The position numbers and the translations under genes are program-made. Positions 27,601 through 37,249 of a stretch of 64,000 bases of DNA are shown here, piece after piece (position 1 is the first letter of the stretch; the number at the start of each line of letters is the position of its first letter). The notes under the pieces are model-generated. The model ran no database searches. It was given only the letters and a program-made list of their open reading frames with translations, and was not told the DNA's origin. Origin of the DNA: Scolanthus callimorphus. Taxonomy: Eukaryota; Cnidaria; Anthozoa; Actiniaria; Edwardsiidae. The stretch lies in contig CM066918.1 in NCBI GenBank assembly GCA_033964015.1, positions 25,937,387 to 26,001,386 of the forward strand, in the 5' to 3' direction.

Positions 27601-30600
27601 CAGCTGATGCGTGGGGCAATTATGTTGATACTTAAATTGCTATGTTTTTCGAAATCGCAAATAATATTTAATTTTAATCAAAAACATGACCTTCCTTGAA
27701 CAATTACAAATAGAATGAGCTATAATAAAATTTAAATTTATAACCATGAAGTACCAAACTCTGACATATTAATTCACTACACTGAATTTTACATAAATTA
27801 CTATAGCCCTGATTGTCACGTGATACTAGCACCGATCTCCACAACTTTTGTACTGACATATATTTCAGTCTATTGGTAGTATGTGTGTTATATTGGCTGC
27901 GCGATAGAATTGAACCTGTTTTTATATGAGAGGTTCAAAATTGGTTGGCATGGTGCAAAATTACTGGAGTTCTGAACAGGGAAGAGGCAGAAGGGGTAAG
28001 GTTGTGCAACATCAAACTCAGGTTTCTTTGTTTATTTCAACTCTTTCAACTATGTATTAAAAGTAACTAACATTTATTAGTATAATTACTCAAGCAATTT
28101 CACGCGCTGATTGGTCGAGACGTTTGTCATATTTTGCTATATTCACCTATAGGTGAATATAACATTGAAAGAATTGGGGATCTTGCGCACACTTTATTGC
28201 AAAAAACTAAGAAAATACCCCTAAACTAAAACAATTAGTTGCCCCAGGGTCCGTAAATATCGCTATTCGCCGATATTTACGTCGCCTTCGGCGACTAATT
28301 TATAATTTATTCAGCTACACTTTATTTGCTTTCAAATGGGCCTTACCCTTCTTTGTAGAATGGAGAAGCAATGATGCAAGGAACTCAGCGTGGACTGAAA
28401 GCAAAGTTCATATGATTCACCAAATTTGGATTACATACAATATTATTATATTTATAAAATAGCTAAGATAGTACACACGCTCTGATTGGTTGAGAGCTGT
28501 GGAATCTCACATTATAAACGCACAGCAGATGCAAAGCTATTTTATAAAAGCTACCGCTTGTGAGTTTCAAACTAATTTCAAGTGTTTTCCAGCATCCCTT
28601 GTGTGTTTCTTATAAACCACAGAAATCCGCTTTTTATTGCTTAAATTGTATATTAATGGACTGTTAAAAACCATCTAGCCTTCATAGCATGTATCCTGTT
28701 GAAGTTTTAGGAAAAGAATAACCTGAAGAAAAGTGAAGATAACCTGAGGGAGGTTTAGAAAATTGGAGGGGGGGGGGAGATGGTAGGTGAGAAGGGTATA
28801 GGTGGGAGATGGGGATTCAGGGACTTGGACCCTCAATCAGGACCCTCAATCAGGGCCATAGCAAGCCTCCAAAAACTGGGGGGCATGAAATATATAAAAA
28901 AACACAAGGCAGTTTTTAGGAAAAAGGTTAAACTCAACTGCACGCAAAGCTTGCCAAAACTTTAGTGCCCAGCATGTGAAATTACCACATGTTTGAGAGA
29001 ATTTTGATATGCAGGGTGAAAAATCAGAAATTTTAAGAATTGTCTGAGGAAAAAACTTGGAGGGGGGGGGGCATCCCCCACCCCTGGCCCCAGTAAGCGC
29101 TACGGCCCTGCTCAATATTTTGGCATTCAGAACTTGACTGCTACTAGAGTACTGGGATTTGGATTTTTTCTAGAATTGCTTTTTTGTTTGAGAGCACATG
29201 AGCTAATCTCTTTGTGGCTGCACTCAAACCAGAGTCAACGCTACAGTGTAAAATAAAATATGCTCACCTGGCTGTTGCTTTCAATATTAAAACATGCTAC
29301 AAAAACCAAGAGACAAAAAGTGATTAGACACGTTTAAAGGATTTGTGGACTAAAATCTGAAATTCAAATTAATTTTTCAAATTTTGTGCCATCACACTTT
29401 AGGACTCTATAGTAATGCATTAGAAAATGCAAGTCTGATTTACAGTCATCTGAGATCCAGTCTATACCAAACACACATACCTCATCTAAAGGGGCAATGG
29501 ATTCATCCTGTATGGGATCCAACTAAAAATATAACAATCATTACAAAGCAGTAGTTAGTTTGTAAGTCAGACTAGGTGATAAGGTTTCTTTTCAACTATA
29601 TCAAAAATAATTTTGAAAAATCTGAAAAACATGGTGAAAAATGTTGAAACTCTTGGATAAACCAGCACTTGTGGTGATTGATGGGAAAAAACAGATGTAC
29701 CGGTATTGGCCCTGCACCCCTGGAATTGTACACAATCACTGACATTTTTCTATTCATAATTACTGAGCACAACAGCAACCTGGCTGGAAAAGCCAACAAC
29801 CCTTGGTTCACCATTTAGATCTTTCTTCTTTTATAAAGCTGTAAAAAACTGTACAATTCATTTACAAAATGGGGTAATGTGTTCTCATACAATGTACATA
29901 CCTCTAACTGCTCAATCATATTTGTTTGGTCATCCTCAATGGAATGTAAGATCTCTCTGATCCCTGCAAGCTCATCAGTAATATTAGCAGGAACATGGTT
30001 AAATGCCTTCTGTCCCCCTTTAAAGAATGACTGCCCCATTTCCTCCATTTGTGTTACTTCTGTTGCAGGTATGGGTGGGGCTGTCATAGCTTCTGTGACT
30101 GGAGTAGGCTGCGCAGTAGAGGTAACGGTTGGAGGGGACTGCATATGACTAACTAGTGGAGGTGCGGACTTGAATGGTCATTAATGAAAACAAAATAAAC
30201 AAAATAATATAAACAAAATAAAAATGTAATATTATCTCTTTAACATAATTATAATTTGATTTAAAATTAATAAAGAAATACTTTAATATAACAATGTAGA
30301 GTGTATGAAAACTACAAAATTAATAAAATGCTTAGTTTACCAGTAATAACTAAGTACTTACATAAACATGTGGCTACATCATAAAAAGTGCAGGAAGTGG
30401 AGAGAATGTCAAAGTGAAGAAAGCTTTTCCTATGTAACACCTACCCCATACTACTGTACCATTGCCATTCATTAGTTAACCTATTAGGCAATTACTTAAA
30501 TTAAAGATTAAAGCCAATCATTGCAAGGGAAGCCAAGTTACTATACTAGCCAAAACTGGGCAAGAATCTTATTGGCTCACACAATTTACATGGCCAAGAA

Positions 30601-33600
30601 GCAGAAAAGGTCAACTGCCAAATTAATTATGAAGCTGATAAAGGCAAGGCATATTATACCAGAAACAGCTGTAAGCCCTTTTTAGTGTCAGCCATGTGGC
30701 TAGGACTACTATGAGATTTGTTACTTTTGTAACTCTCAAAAATATCAATGTTGTTGCTGGCTGAACCAGTGTGTGTTGCAATAGGATCAATAATCATACA
30801 TCATTATTAGCCCTACCTGTTCTATCAAGACCAGTATAAAATTACTTTTCATAGCTCAAAACATATATATATATTACTGAAGCATTACCCTGTAAAGGCC
30901 TTACATTATTTAATACACTTACTGGTGCCATGCTCTGTGTGTGATACTCGGCAACACTTCGCAGAGTATTTATCCAGTGCTGTCTTTCTTTTGCATTGTT
31001 GGCTAGTGAATAAACATCACACATGATGAAACCCCCATCATTGTTATCAACAAAAAAGAAATAACATTACTTTCTTGGTGGTTTCCAGAATAAGAATTTA
31101 AACCATTACCCCATCATGGAGGGCATTTTCCAAACAATTCCCCACCCCCAGGAAAATAAAGTATATGTGTGTATTATGTAGTACATATGTGTGGAAAAAT
31201 AGCATACCTACATGTAGTAATTATTTTCCCCCTTGGGACACCCCTCAAGAATTTCCAATTCCTCTGGGATGTACATGTAGGAATACCTTTTTTCTAAATT
31301 ACATGTCTGCACTTGTCTCAATCAGTTTCTCGTTGGTATTCACAACTTTTTAAACTTCAAATTGAGGCTCCCACTATATTTATGCGCCGTTGATGCCTAT
31401 TCAGCAGTAGAGTAGAGAATTAAAAACTGGACTATTGCGTACCTCTGAGTTTAAAAACATCTCCATTAGCAGCATTAACACTGAAGGTAAATGAGTCCTC
31501 ATCACTGGGACAAACATCAGCACCCTGGCATACAAAGGGTTTGAAGTAAACTTTTGGATGTGAGTAATTATCATTCTTTACGGTAGATAGGGAGCCAAAT
31601 GTAACTTACAGGATACATGTATACAACATGACTTCTAGATGCTCACTTCACTATAGGAGACCCACTTTAAAAAGAGCATTCATTTATTTATATCAATCGA
31701 TTGAAATGGTCATGTTTCTCTACATTTCTAACATCAAGAAATGCAAGTCATATGATCATGTTGATCAAGTCATGTGAAAAACGATTGATCATTTTTTTTC
31801 CCTGGGTGCTAAGAGTTTAGTGATTTCAGTAGTATCTGTAGCATCAAAGAATGGATACTCACAGCAAGTCTTACTGAGCCACGAGGACCTTGCTTAATCT
31901 TTTCTTTCTCCTGGCAAAAAAAATTTGAGATGAGCACATTAATATTTATTAATATGTATTAATATTTATTAATATTATTAACATTATTTATTATGTTATA
32001 GTTTACACTAAACTGTGTGCAAGTGAAGGGATTTATTATTCCATACCACAGTTTCAAACAATAAAAAAGTAATACACATCAAGGCAGATTAATTTGGGCA
32101 AAGTCTTCCCTGCTATTGAAGCAGCATGATTCTTGCACTGTATGCCTGTTACTGTACTGTATACCAACCATTCAGGGGACAAAGTAAATGTAGCTCTGTT
32201 CACGCTGACTTCATCCATTGACATTAGTGTGCCAACCAGAGATCATTTGGTTCACAGAATAAAGGGCGCTATTAAATCTATGGTTGGCACAATAGAAAAT
32301 AAATTGCACTGTTGATAAACAGTTTAATAGCACTATAGCTTGCATTATTTTAGTAATGACAAAATAAAGCAAGTCTTGCAGTGGCTTGCAGTGAATATTT
32401 GCAGACAGTTGCTAAACTAAACAAATACCCAAGACCGTGAACAACAGAAACATGTAGAAAACACAACTCTGACTGACTTTTGAAAATTTAATGTGTATGA
32501 AATAAAATATGGAATGAAAATTCGTTTTACATACATACATAAACTTTATTTAAGTGTCAGAGTAATTAGCTATAAAGTTAATTGTGGACACTATAAATAA
32601 ACAGGAAAATAAATATAATATTATAAAAATTAGCTAAGTAAAAATTAGCTAAGTAGATATATACCGTTTCCGGGATACGTTGTCACTGGAAAAAGCAGCA
32701 GAGCTTGGTGCGCTAGGGAGTATGGGTAAAGATATTTGAATTTCTGTAAAATACTAGAAACAAACATGCTTAGAAATGTGCTGAAATTTAAAATGTTACC
32801 TGTGGTTGCGATAACTGTGTGAATTCAGATCAAACAGTAGCAGTTTAGATGTCCCCATTATCCTTTGCACTTCAAGCTTATAGGCTTTTTGGTGACAACG
32901 TTTCCCGGAAACAGTATATATATATTTTGCGCAGAAGCATACCACATAATAGTCCAGGACCCCAACATCAGGATCAAGTTTGAACCATCGATATTGCCAG
33001 CCTTTCATGTAGTTGGTCCACTTGCTCAGTTGACCCTCCATTGGTTGCCTTTCAATAAAAATTCAGATACCTCACCATTCCAATAAATAAAACAAAACTC
33101 TCCACAGACTTTATTAAAAATGATCGTGGGACAATGGTCATTCATGTACATGATTGTGTATGTTACCATCCTAGGCGATCTTGTATAACCATCAACAACG
33201 TCACGTCTTTGTATAACATCCAACACCTCATAGTGATAATTTATGTGATGTCATTGATTGTTATTAATGTTTCAAAAAGAGGCTGATTGGTTCACAGAAT
33301 GAAAAACTGTGGTTGGTACATTAGCATTTGAATGGAGATGTTTGTAAGTATGAAGAAGTGCTCTATTGGTATGCACCAAATGGGACAGCAGAACTGGAAA
33401 TTACTGCTGGTCATGCAGACATTGTCTGATCAAAATCACCAAATGTCTGGCCACAATTTTCCAGTAAAGACATACCAAGAAAAAAGTTTTAATGAATATG
33501 TCTGATCAAGTAAGACAAATTATTTCCAGCCCTGTACAGCCTTTTCCTATGGTTGCCATAATGCACTACATGCACAATATTAAGAATCAACTGGTACCAT

Positions 33601-34206
33601 TCAAGAATAAAAATTAGAATAGAAGTGCAAATTTTACTCACAATAAAATACAACTCAAGGCGAATTGTGAGTCACTTGAATTTGTATGGATTAGTCAACT
33701 AAGTAGTCCCAAATTACAGTGTTGTACAAGGCTAAACACCTCTACAACTATAAACATTAAAATATTATGATTCTTGTTTCTCACAACGCAATGTTAACTT
33801 AACTTAACTTACCTGTAGAACTGGTTTTCCTCTTGCTTCTGAAATTGCTACATGAATCAAACAAAAAAACCCTGTGACTAAAACTGCTGCAGTTGGAGGC
33901 ATCCATTATCTCATAATTTCAACATTACATAACGCCTTCATTTAATAGCAGGAACTAATGAGACTGTGGTTTTAGTACTCAGGAACCACCTGAAAACCAA
34001 ACGCATAGGTTTCAAGCTTTGAAGTGCTTCTTGGTGAATCTCTGTTGTTTTAGTCACACGTGCGGAAAACTCTCAGCCAGGTCTAATACGTAGATCACTA
34101 CCTTAGCCTTTTCCATGACTGACACAATAGCAATTCTTTCCTCTTCCGTGTAAATACTTAAATCGATGTCCCCCATCGGGTCGTGAATAACTGTGGGAGC
34201 CGCCAT
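10948..34206 (-). CDS. OSBPL11: Oxysterol-binding protein-related protein, ORP10/ORP11 type (OSBPL10/11-like)
   Basis: Intracellular lipid-transfer protein; the family moves phosphatidylserine and PI4P between ER and Golgi/endosomal membranes. Exons in transcript order: 34206-34102, 33838-33813, 33048-32943, 31910-31863, 31524-31443, 31002-30923, 30168-29902, 29522-29481, 29296-29268, 28394-28347, 26206-26173, 23120-23084, 19107-18945, 18029-17887, 16858-16774, 16348-16267, 15587-15401, 14496-14386, 13990-13927, 13564-13342, 12607-12446, 11211-11146, 11055-10948. Phases agree at nearly all joins; the model is about 765 aa, the usual length of human ORP10/11. Residues about 47-140 are a PH domain ([16 protein letters not shown]). 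The ORD begins near [17 protein letters not shown] and carries [10 protein letters not shown] and EQLSHHPP, the PI4P-binding signatures. The end has DGW as in ORP10/11. No FFAT motif was seen. Oddities: exon 15 is one base short, the joins at 29268 and 23084 are off by one, and two minisatellites lie on splice sites. OSBPL10 and OSBPL11 cannot be told apart here. Confidence 0.93.
11999..12297. repeat. Fold-back MITE in ORP intron
   Basis: The inverted ends tactgtgcgactacgtcaac and gttgacgtagtcgcacagta are perfect, with outer ccctag/gccctag pieces. It contains an internal gccaatcag motif. Confidence 0.85.
12990..13190. repeat. Degenerate GGAATCC-rich repeat
   Basis: About a dozen ggaatcc/gaatccgg blocks spaced irregularly (about 12-20 bp). 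The open frame across it is simply the repeat read as NP..GIQ and is not a gene. Confidence 0.7.
13342..13990 (-). CDS. ORP gene, ORD exons ([11 protein letters not shown] segment)
   Basis: Exons 13990-13927 ([19 protein letters not shown]) and 13564-13342 ([17 protein letters not shown], then [15 protein letters not shown] and INGEW-like [11 protein letters not shown]) follow the ORP consensus closely and join in phase 2 (CG|G, Arg). Confidence 0.93.
14631..14798. repeat. Fold-back MITE, ccagtggcggat type
   Basis: Ends ccagtggcggatgcag and ctagatccgcccttgg are inverted. It includes a poly-C run near 14770. Similar end sequences bound elements at 22361-22515 (agtggcgtaac/tacgcccctg) and 28851-29110 (cagggccatagcaagc/gcgctacggccctg). 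Confidence 0.75.
15135..15380. repeat. Two adjacent hairpin elements next to an ORP donor
   Basis: Hairpin 15135-15226 (gtggcatactgcagaat versus attctgcagtatgctac) and fold-back 15241-15380 (ttataccacgctacagaaaa versus ttttctgtggcgtggtataa). The second ends about 15 bp from the donor of the ORD core exon. Confidence 0.75.
15401..15587 (-). CDS. ORP gene, ORD core exon (KKPYNP and EQLSHHPP)
   Basis: A 62-codon exon carrying both hallmark motifs: [20 protein letters not shown] at its start and [12 protein letters not shown] at its end. The two His and the Lys are the PI4P head-group contacts known from the family. It begins at the most downstream of 12 near-identical tandem acceptors. The following exon (14496-14386) continues [12 protein letters not shown] and so on, in phase. 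Confidence 0.93.
15562..16208. repeat. 54-bp tandem array, 12 copies, spanning a splice acceptor
   Basis: cttggctaa recurs at 15573, 15627, 15681, 15735, 15789, 15843, 15897, 15951, 16005, 16059, 16114 and 16168. The spacing is 54 except for one 55 caused by an extra A. On the minus strand each unit is a pyrimidine-rich ttctacttttcag acceptor followed by exon sequence GSLAKKPY. The unit is 18 codons with no stop ([18 protein letters not shown]); the 16114 copy gains a TAG through the inserted base. Confidence 0.97.
16477..17582. repeat. Cluster of three fold-back MITEs flanking an ORP exon
   Basis: 16477-16727 (ttgcaccgtcacaatt versus aattgtgacggtgcaa), 16896-17158 (gaatagagcggttttcacat versus atgtgaaatccgctctattc) and 17417-17582 (ttttagtataaaccaact versus agttggtttatactaaaa). 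The second type, with agagcrgattt ends, recurs at about 19446-19589, 47605-47844, 47843-48252 and 59185-59349. The third recurs at 21537-21744. Confidence 0.8.
16774..16858 (-). CDS. ORP gene, ORD exon with apparent one-base deletion
   Basis: Acceptor ctccgtag. The frame entering from the previous exon reads VVLPT, then shifts; one base later the other frame reads [20 protein letters not shown]. The family sequence is continuous here (VVLPTFILE..), so exactly one base is missing at ACCTT/ATTTTGG. The observed length is 85 nt; phase requires 86. The donor CAA|GTAAGT then joins correctly to the 16348 exon. Confidence 0.85.
18331..19030. repeat. 99-bp tandem array, 7 copies, spanning a splice donor
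   Basis: The motif cttacccatatcatt recurs at 18346, 18445, 18544, 18643, 18742, 18841 and 18940, exactly 99 bp apart. Copies are almost identical (tttgcg/ctgcg variation). On the minus strand every copy contains the exon end ..GATATGG and the donor GTAAGTGAG. Because 99 is divisible by 3, long periodic frames of 33-residue units stay open on both strands; these are artefacts of the repeat. Confidence 0.97.
18945..19107 (-). CDS. ORP gene, exon whose 3' end and donor are tandemly repeated
   Basis: Acceptor ttttcaacag|CAACTC; the exon reads [18 protein letters not shown] and so on, and ends ..DNDM plus one base at a GG|GTAAGT donor. The last 79 nt of the exon plus 20 nt of intron form the 99-bp unit repeated six more times downstream. 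The next exon (18029-17887) joins in phase to give GEFIKSSEV. The upstream join to 23084 is one base out of phase, so an extra exon or an indel is needed. Confidence 0.8.
19125..19650. repeat. 25-bp tandem array split by a MITE insertion
   Basis: Units of ttgattatgacgcaatagaa plus five bases repeat about six times at 19125-19285; degenerate units reappear at 19425-19445 and 19590-19650. Between them, 19446-19589 is a fold-back element with ends agagcagatttcgtatgac and gtcatacgaaatctggtct, evidently inserted into the array. The region is ORP intron. Confidence 0.75.
19654..19842. repeat. 'ctcgtacccag' fold-back element copy
   Basis: Starts gttctcgtacccag and ends gagtagatctgggtac. It contains tgacgcgtgcgc and aatcagtcaaccag. 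The same family is at about 44098-44315 (plus a partial copy to 44575), 55495-55690 and 61118-61320, with fragments at about 590-680 and 1990-2040. Confidence 0.75.
19850..22760. other. ORP intron sequence without supported genes
   Basis: AT-rich intron of the ORP gene. A 132-codon plus-strand frame (20515-20913) has no recognisable domain, signal or splice context and is treated as chance. Repeats inside: 21537-21744, 22015-22138 and 22361-22515. Confidence 0.5.
22761..22980. repeat. Fold-back MITE, perfect long arms
   Basis: Arms run from ctatagaccaaatcggctaa to ttagccgatttggtctatag and continue inward through ttgttgccacc and gatcatgtgatgattcc. A truncated relative lies at about 52610-52700. 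Confidence 0.9.
24358..24850. repeat. GTT/TGC trinucleotide-rich low-complexity tract
   Basis: Imperfect TTG/TTC/TGC repeats over about 490 bp with an internal duplicated block (the tgctgcttatgatactttg segment occurs twice, about 190 bp apart). The 173-codon frame of Leu, Cys and Val is a by-product of the triplet repeat. Confidence 0.9.
26351..27967. repeat. 1.6-kb element with about 150-bp terminal inverted repeats, carrying a nested fold-back
   Basis: The left arm (26351 to about 26510, through gcacccatgccaaccaattt and catactacccatagactgaa) is the inverse of the right arm (about 27815-27967). A second inverted pair lies inside at about 27455-27815 (cagagtttggtacttcatgg versus ccatgaagtaccaaactctg). 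Between them, about 27075-27345 is filled with repeated AAACGACTTT/AAAGTCGTT palindromes. No transposase frame is visible. Confidence 0.85.
28851..29110. repeat. Fold-back MITE, cagggccatagc type
   Basis: The inverted ends cagggccatagcaagc and gcgctacggccctg enclose G-rich tracts (ggggggg near 29055). It lies in the ORP intron between the 29268 and 28394 exons. Confidence 0.75.
29902..30168 (-). CDS. ORP gene, linker exon (Pro/Thr-rich plus coiled segment)
   Basis: An 89-codon exon, phase 0 on both sides. The first half is Pro/Thr/Ala-rich and low in complexity. The second half ([18 protein letters not shown]) is predicted helical and matches the position of the coiled linker between PH and ORD in ORP10/11. 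Short exons at 29522-29481 ([14 protein letters not shown]), 29296-29268 (VLILKATA) and 28394-28347 ([14 protein letters not shown]) continue this linker; KAT..STLS corresponds to the conserved LKAT segment of the family. Confidence 0.85.
30923..33048 (-). CDS. ORP gene, PH-domain exons (four exons)
   Basis: Exons 33048-32943, 31910-31863, 31524-31443 and 31002-30923 encode [19 protein letters not shown], then [14 protein letters not shown], then [17 protein letters not shown], then [14 protein letters not shown]. This is the ORP10/11 PH pattern, including the conserved final-helix Trp. The phases (2, 0, 0, 1) agree at every join. The first acceptor (ttattgaaag) is weak. Confidence 0.92.
32660..32918. 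repeat. Fold-back MITE abutting the PH exon
   Basis: The inverted ends taccgtttccgggatacgtt and acgtttcccggaaacagta lie in the intron; the right end is about 25 bp from the donor of the PH exon (32943). Confidence 0.75.
34102..34206 (-). CDS. ORP gene, exon 1 (start codon)
   Basis: Begins [16 protein letters not shown] and ends in phase 0 at AAG|GTAGTG after 35 codons. The ATG sits in CAAAATGGCG, a common start context. The acidic [16 protein letters not shown] segment is helical, like the N-terminal helices of some Rab-effector proteins. It is joined to a 26-nt micro-exon (33838-33813; KQEENQFY) and then to the PH exon. Confidence 0.8.
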
Positions 34207-36149
34207 TTTGAAAACTTATTTTCGCGGACAAGCATTCAGAGGACTGGACACGAGGCCAATATTCACAAAGAGGGAGGGGAGGGACGTGCGAGGGAGGATA
34301 TCCGGCTGGATTGCCACGTTGGGAAACTTACCTTAAATTATTGACATCCTGACATTGACTTGAATTAGATACTGCTTTGAATAATGTATCACAATTTTGC
34401 ATGCATTGTATGAATAAAAGATGTATAAAATCAGAAGTAATCACCAAAGAAACCCGAATTTAGCGAGGGGCCAGCGGTACCTCACTCACAGACCGGAGCA
34501 GAAGAGCAACGTAGCGCCTCAATATTTACACTTACCTGGCTGTACTCTGTTATCTAGAGGAAGATTCAAATATATTTTCCCACGAGTTAAGCCATCATAT
34601 ATTAGAATACACTATAGAACTACGCGTTTAAGCAGTTTCGCTTGCCGGTTTCGCTACCGTGTGCTGTCGGCACAAGTCCCCGCGCATAAACATAAGATTT
34701 ACAATATATGCGGTAATGACTCACTTATTAACGCCATAAAATGTTCTATTCTTCTTTCTCAAACAAACTTCGTAAAAGGTGATGTATCCACAACACAGAC
34801 TCTTTTGTTGTTGTTGTTGTTGATACGTGTAACATGTCTCTTTGCAATTTATCACGCAATGGTTCCCTGGATGCACTGAATGAGCAAGCCAAGTGTATCG
34901 GCACGGAACCTGGCCTGCTGTTTTCCAATAGGACCAATAGTTATCAGGTGATAAGGAACGGAGTCAAGTATTCAACGTGATTTAGCACATCCAGGAGCTT
35001 GGCACATCCGTATTAAAACAAAGACTGCAAAGTTTTGGAAGAATTACTTGAAAGTCATCTATCCTTTAAAAATATATTGGCAAAAACATCAAAACGAGGC
35101 TGATGAGCAGCGAATACATTTGATCACTGAATTTTTTTTTATCTCGGTCAGTTTAACCAAAGTTTGCAGTTTTATTTATATAGGCGTATTTAATTCATAA
35201 GTGGGCTCTTCTACGCGATCGGATGACTACATATACGTTTTTTAATAGCCTAATAGAATGGAAACGATCTAAGGTGTTTCATGTAAAAACGGTTTCGAAA
35301 CCGGATGTATTTTTCTACGCACAGATCATTTAAAAGCTTCGGCGCTTGAAACGGAGGTTTAGCAATTCAAAGTGCCGTGTGCATATGGCAAACAGTGTGA
35401 AATAACGCACGGCATCTCCCACATCATTTCGAAAACGGAGATGTTTTAGAAAATCAGGAGTCATCACTAGTGCCATTTCTGCGAGACAACCGAACGTACC
35501 CCTATGGCAATACAGTCGTGAAACAAAAGTGCTAGACCCCGTGCTAGCGCCCTTTGAATTTTGACAACAAAGTTAGCTTAGCGGTTTGAGCTTATGCTGT
35601 AAAATTAAAATTAAAAATATCACTATCACCTCTGCGCTCCACTTGGTATACAGTAGTATCCTTACCTGATTAACATGAATTGAAATTGAATTGAAAAGGA
35701 ATGAAATCAAATAATTCAATGAATAATTCTACGTACTCCTAAGTTAACCAAAGCAAAAGTTAAGAAATACCTGCTTGAGAGAGACAATTTTTCCTGTAAT
35801 AATGACTTTTCTCGATGTTCGCAAGAGAGCAGCCATTATTTCTTACGAGCCATTGTGACACCATTGAACTGTGACATGTAAACAGGATCGTGAAGTTCAC
35901 TGATATAGCTGAATGAAGCGGAGCGTTAATCTTACTGCTTACTGTTACGTGGGGCACGCATGAGGTAGGTCAGAAACTGAGTTGATCAACGTTTTAACTT
36001 AGCATTATTTATTATATAGACATGTGTGTTTCGAAGTGTTTTACTGGGAAATATGTCATTCGTACATCTTTAATATACGAAACTGCATCCGGGACCTATG
36101 TGGCGTATGTTCTATATCTCCGCTAGTACATTTGTAACCGCACCGGGCC

Positions 36150-36410
36150 GGGGATTGAGGACCTCCCTTAAAAAGACGGCCCTCCCTGGAATTTCCACTC
36201 GTGAAACCCCTCCCATGGAATTTCCAACCTCATAAAGGACCCCTTCCCCTGGAATTTTCATTTTTTTCTGGCAAATACCCCTGGAAAATGGTCCTGGGAA
36301 AGTCAATTTTTAACCCCTCCTCCTTGGAATTTCCAATCTCCAGACACACCCCCTCCCGTGGAATTTCCAGAGTCCAATACAACCCCCCTGGAAAATTTTC
36401 CGTAGGTCTC
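36150..36410. repeat. Degenerate repeat of GGAATTTCC palindromes
   Basis: ctggaatttcca-type blocks occur at least five times, with related variants (ctggaattttca, ctggaaaattttcc), separated by C-rich spacers of about 30-50 bp. The core matches the kappa-B consensus palindrome, but the repeat nature makes a chance origin likely. Confidence 0.6.
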
Positions 36411-36507
36411 TAACCCCGGTGTGGTTTAAAAATGCAATCAGCCAATTTGGATTGGAGCAACTTGATATTCCCGACTAGCCTTAGTGTTTCAAACAGTAAC
36501 AGGCGAA

Positions 36508-36540
36508 AGGAGGGGGGGGGGGGTGGGGGGGGGGGGGGGC
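36508..36540 (+). repeat. Poly-G tract
   Basis: More than 30 nearly uninterrupted G residues, followed by ggtataa-type repeats to about 36720. The tract could form a G-quadruplex; its length is also a likely assembly trouble spot. Confidence 0.85.
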
Positions 36541-37132
36541 TGGACTGGGTATAAAAACAGTAGGAAAAATTGTAATTTTGGTATAAAAAAGGGTCTGTAT
36601 TTCAAATCCGATTTTCAGGCTTGGTATAAGAAAGGGGTACCTTTTTCGGCTTTGGTATAAGAAAGGGGTACCTTTTTTGCTCTGAAATTGGTATAAAGAA
36701 GGGTAAGGGGTCCAGAGTGTGAAACATCAAACTTTTCTGGTCCTGTTTTATACAGGTGACCTCAGCCAACTTCGTTCCCCATCTTCTTATCATGTCGACA
36801 ATGGCACACTCCTGGGTAGTCCCCCTACACAGCACAGTAGTCTCCCGCGTATAGCCGTAAGCATTGCGCGACGCACACAAAGGATAGACTACGCGGATAG
36901 ACTACCTTCACAAGCATCTCTCACAAAAAGAACGAAAAACAAAAAAACAAGAGAAACGCGATCACCTGTCCCACGGGCTTCCTGTGTCATACACCGAGAA
37001 GAACGTCCTCGACCAATCAGTGCGTGGAATCGCTTGAGTACCAAATCAGTAGGATTAACAGATTCAAAACGCAATATCGCGCGCGAAACGAACCGCCATT
37101 TTGAGAGTTTTCTCAAAACAGTAAATAGTTAG

Positions 37133-37245
37133 CACTTATTCTATTTCAATTGAGGTGGATAGTGGCAGAATATTTACCGAGAGCCGCAGGCTCGAGGTAA
37201 ATATTCCTAAAGCCACTATCCACCGAAATTGAAATAGAATAAGTG
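37133..37245. repeat. Perfect hairpin element
   Basis: The arm cacttattctatttcaatt is matched by aattgaaatagaataagtg, and pairing continues through tggatagtgg/ccactatcca to a loop around gagccgcaggctc. Confidence 0.9.
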
Positions 37246-37249
37246 TTTT

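Noticed and set aside
34421..34879. 152-aa plus-strand frame upstream of the ORP start
   Set aside because: No recognisable domain, includes a TTG microsatellite and low-complexity hydrophobic end; probably chance.
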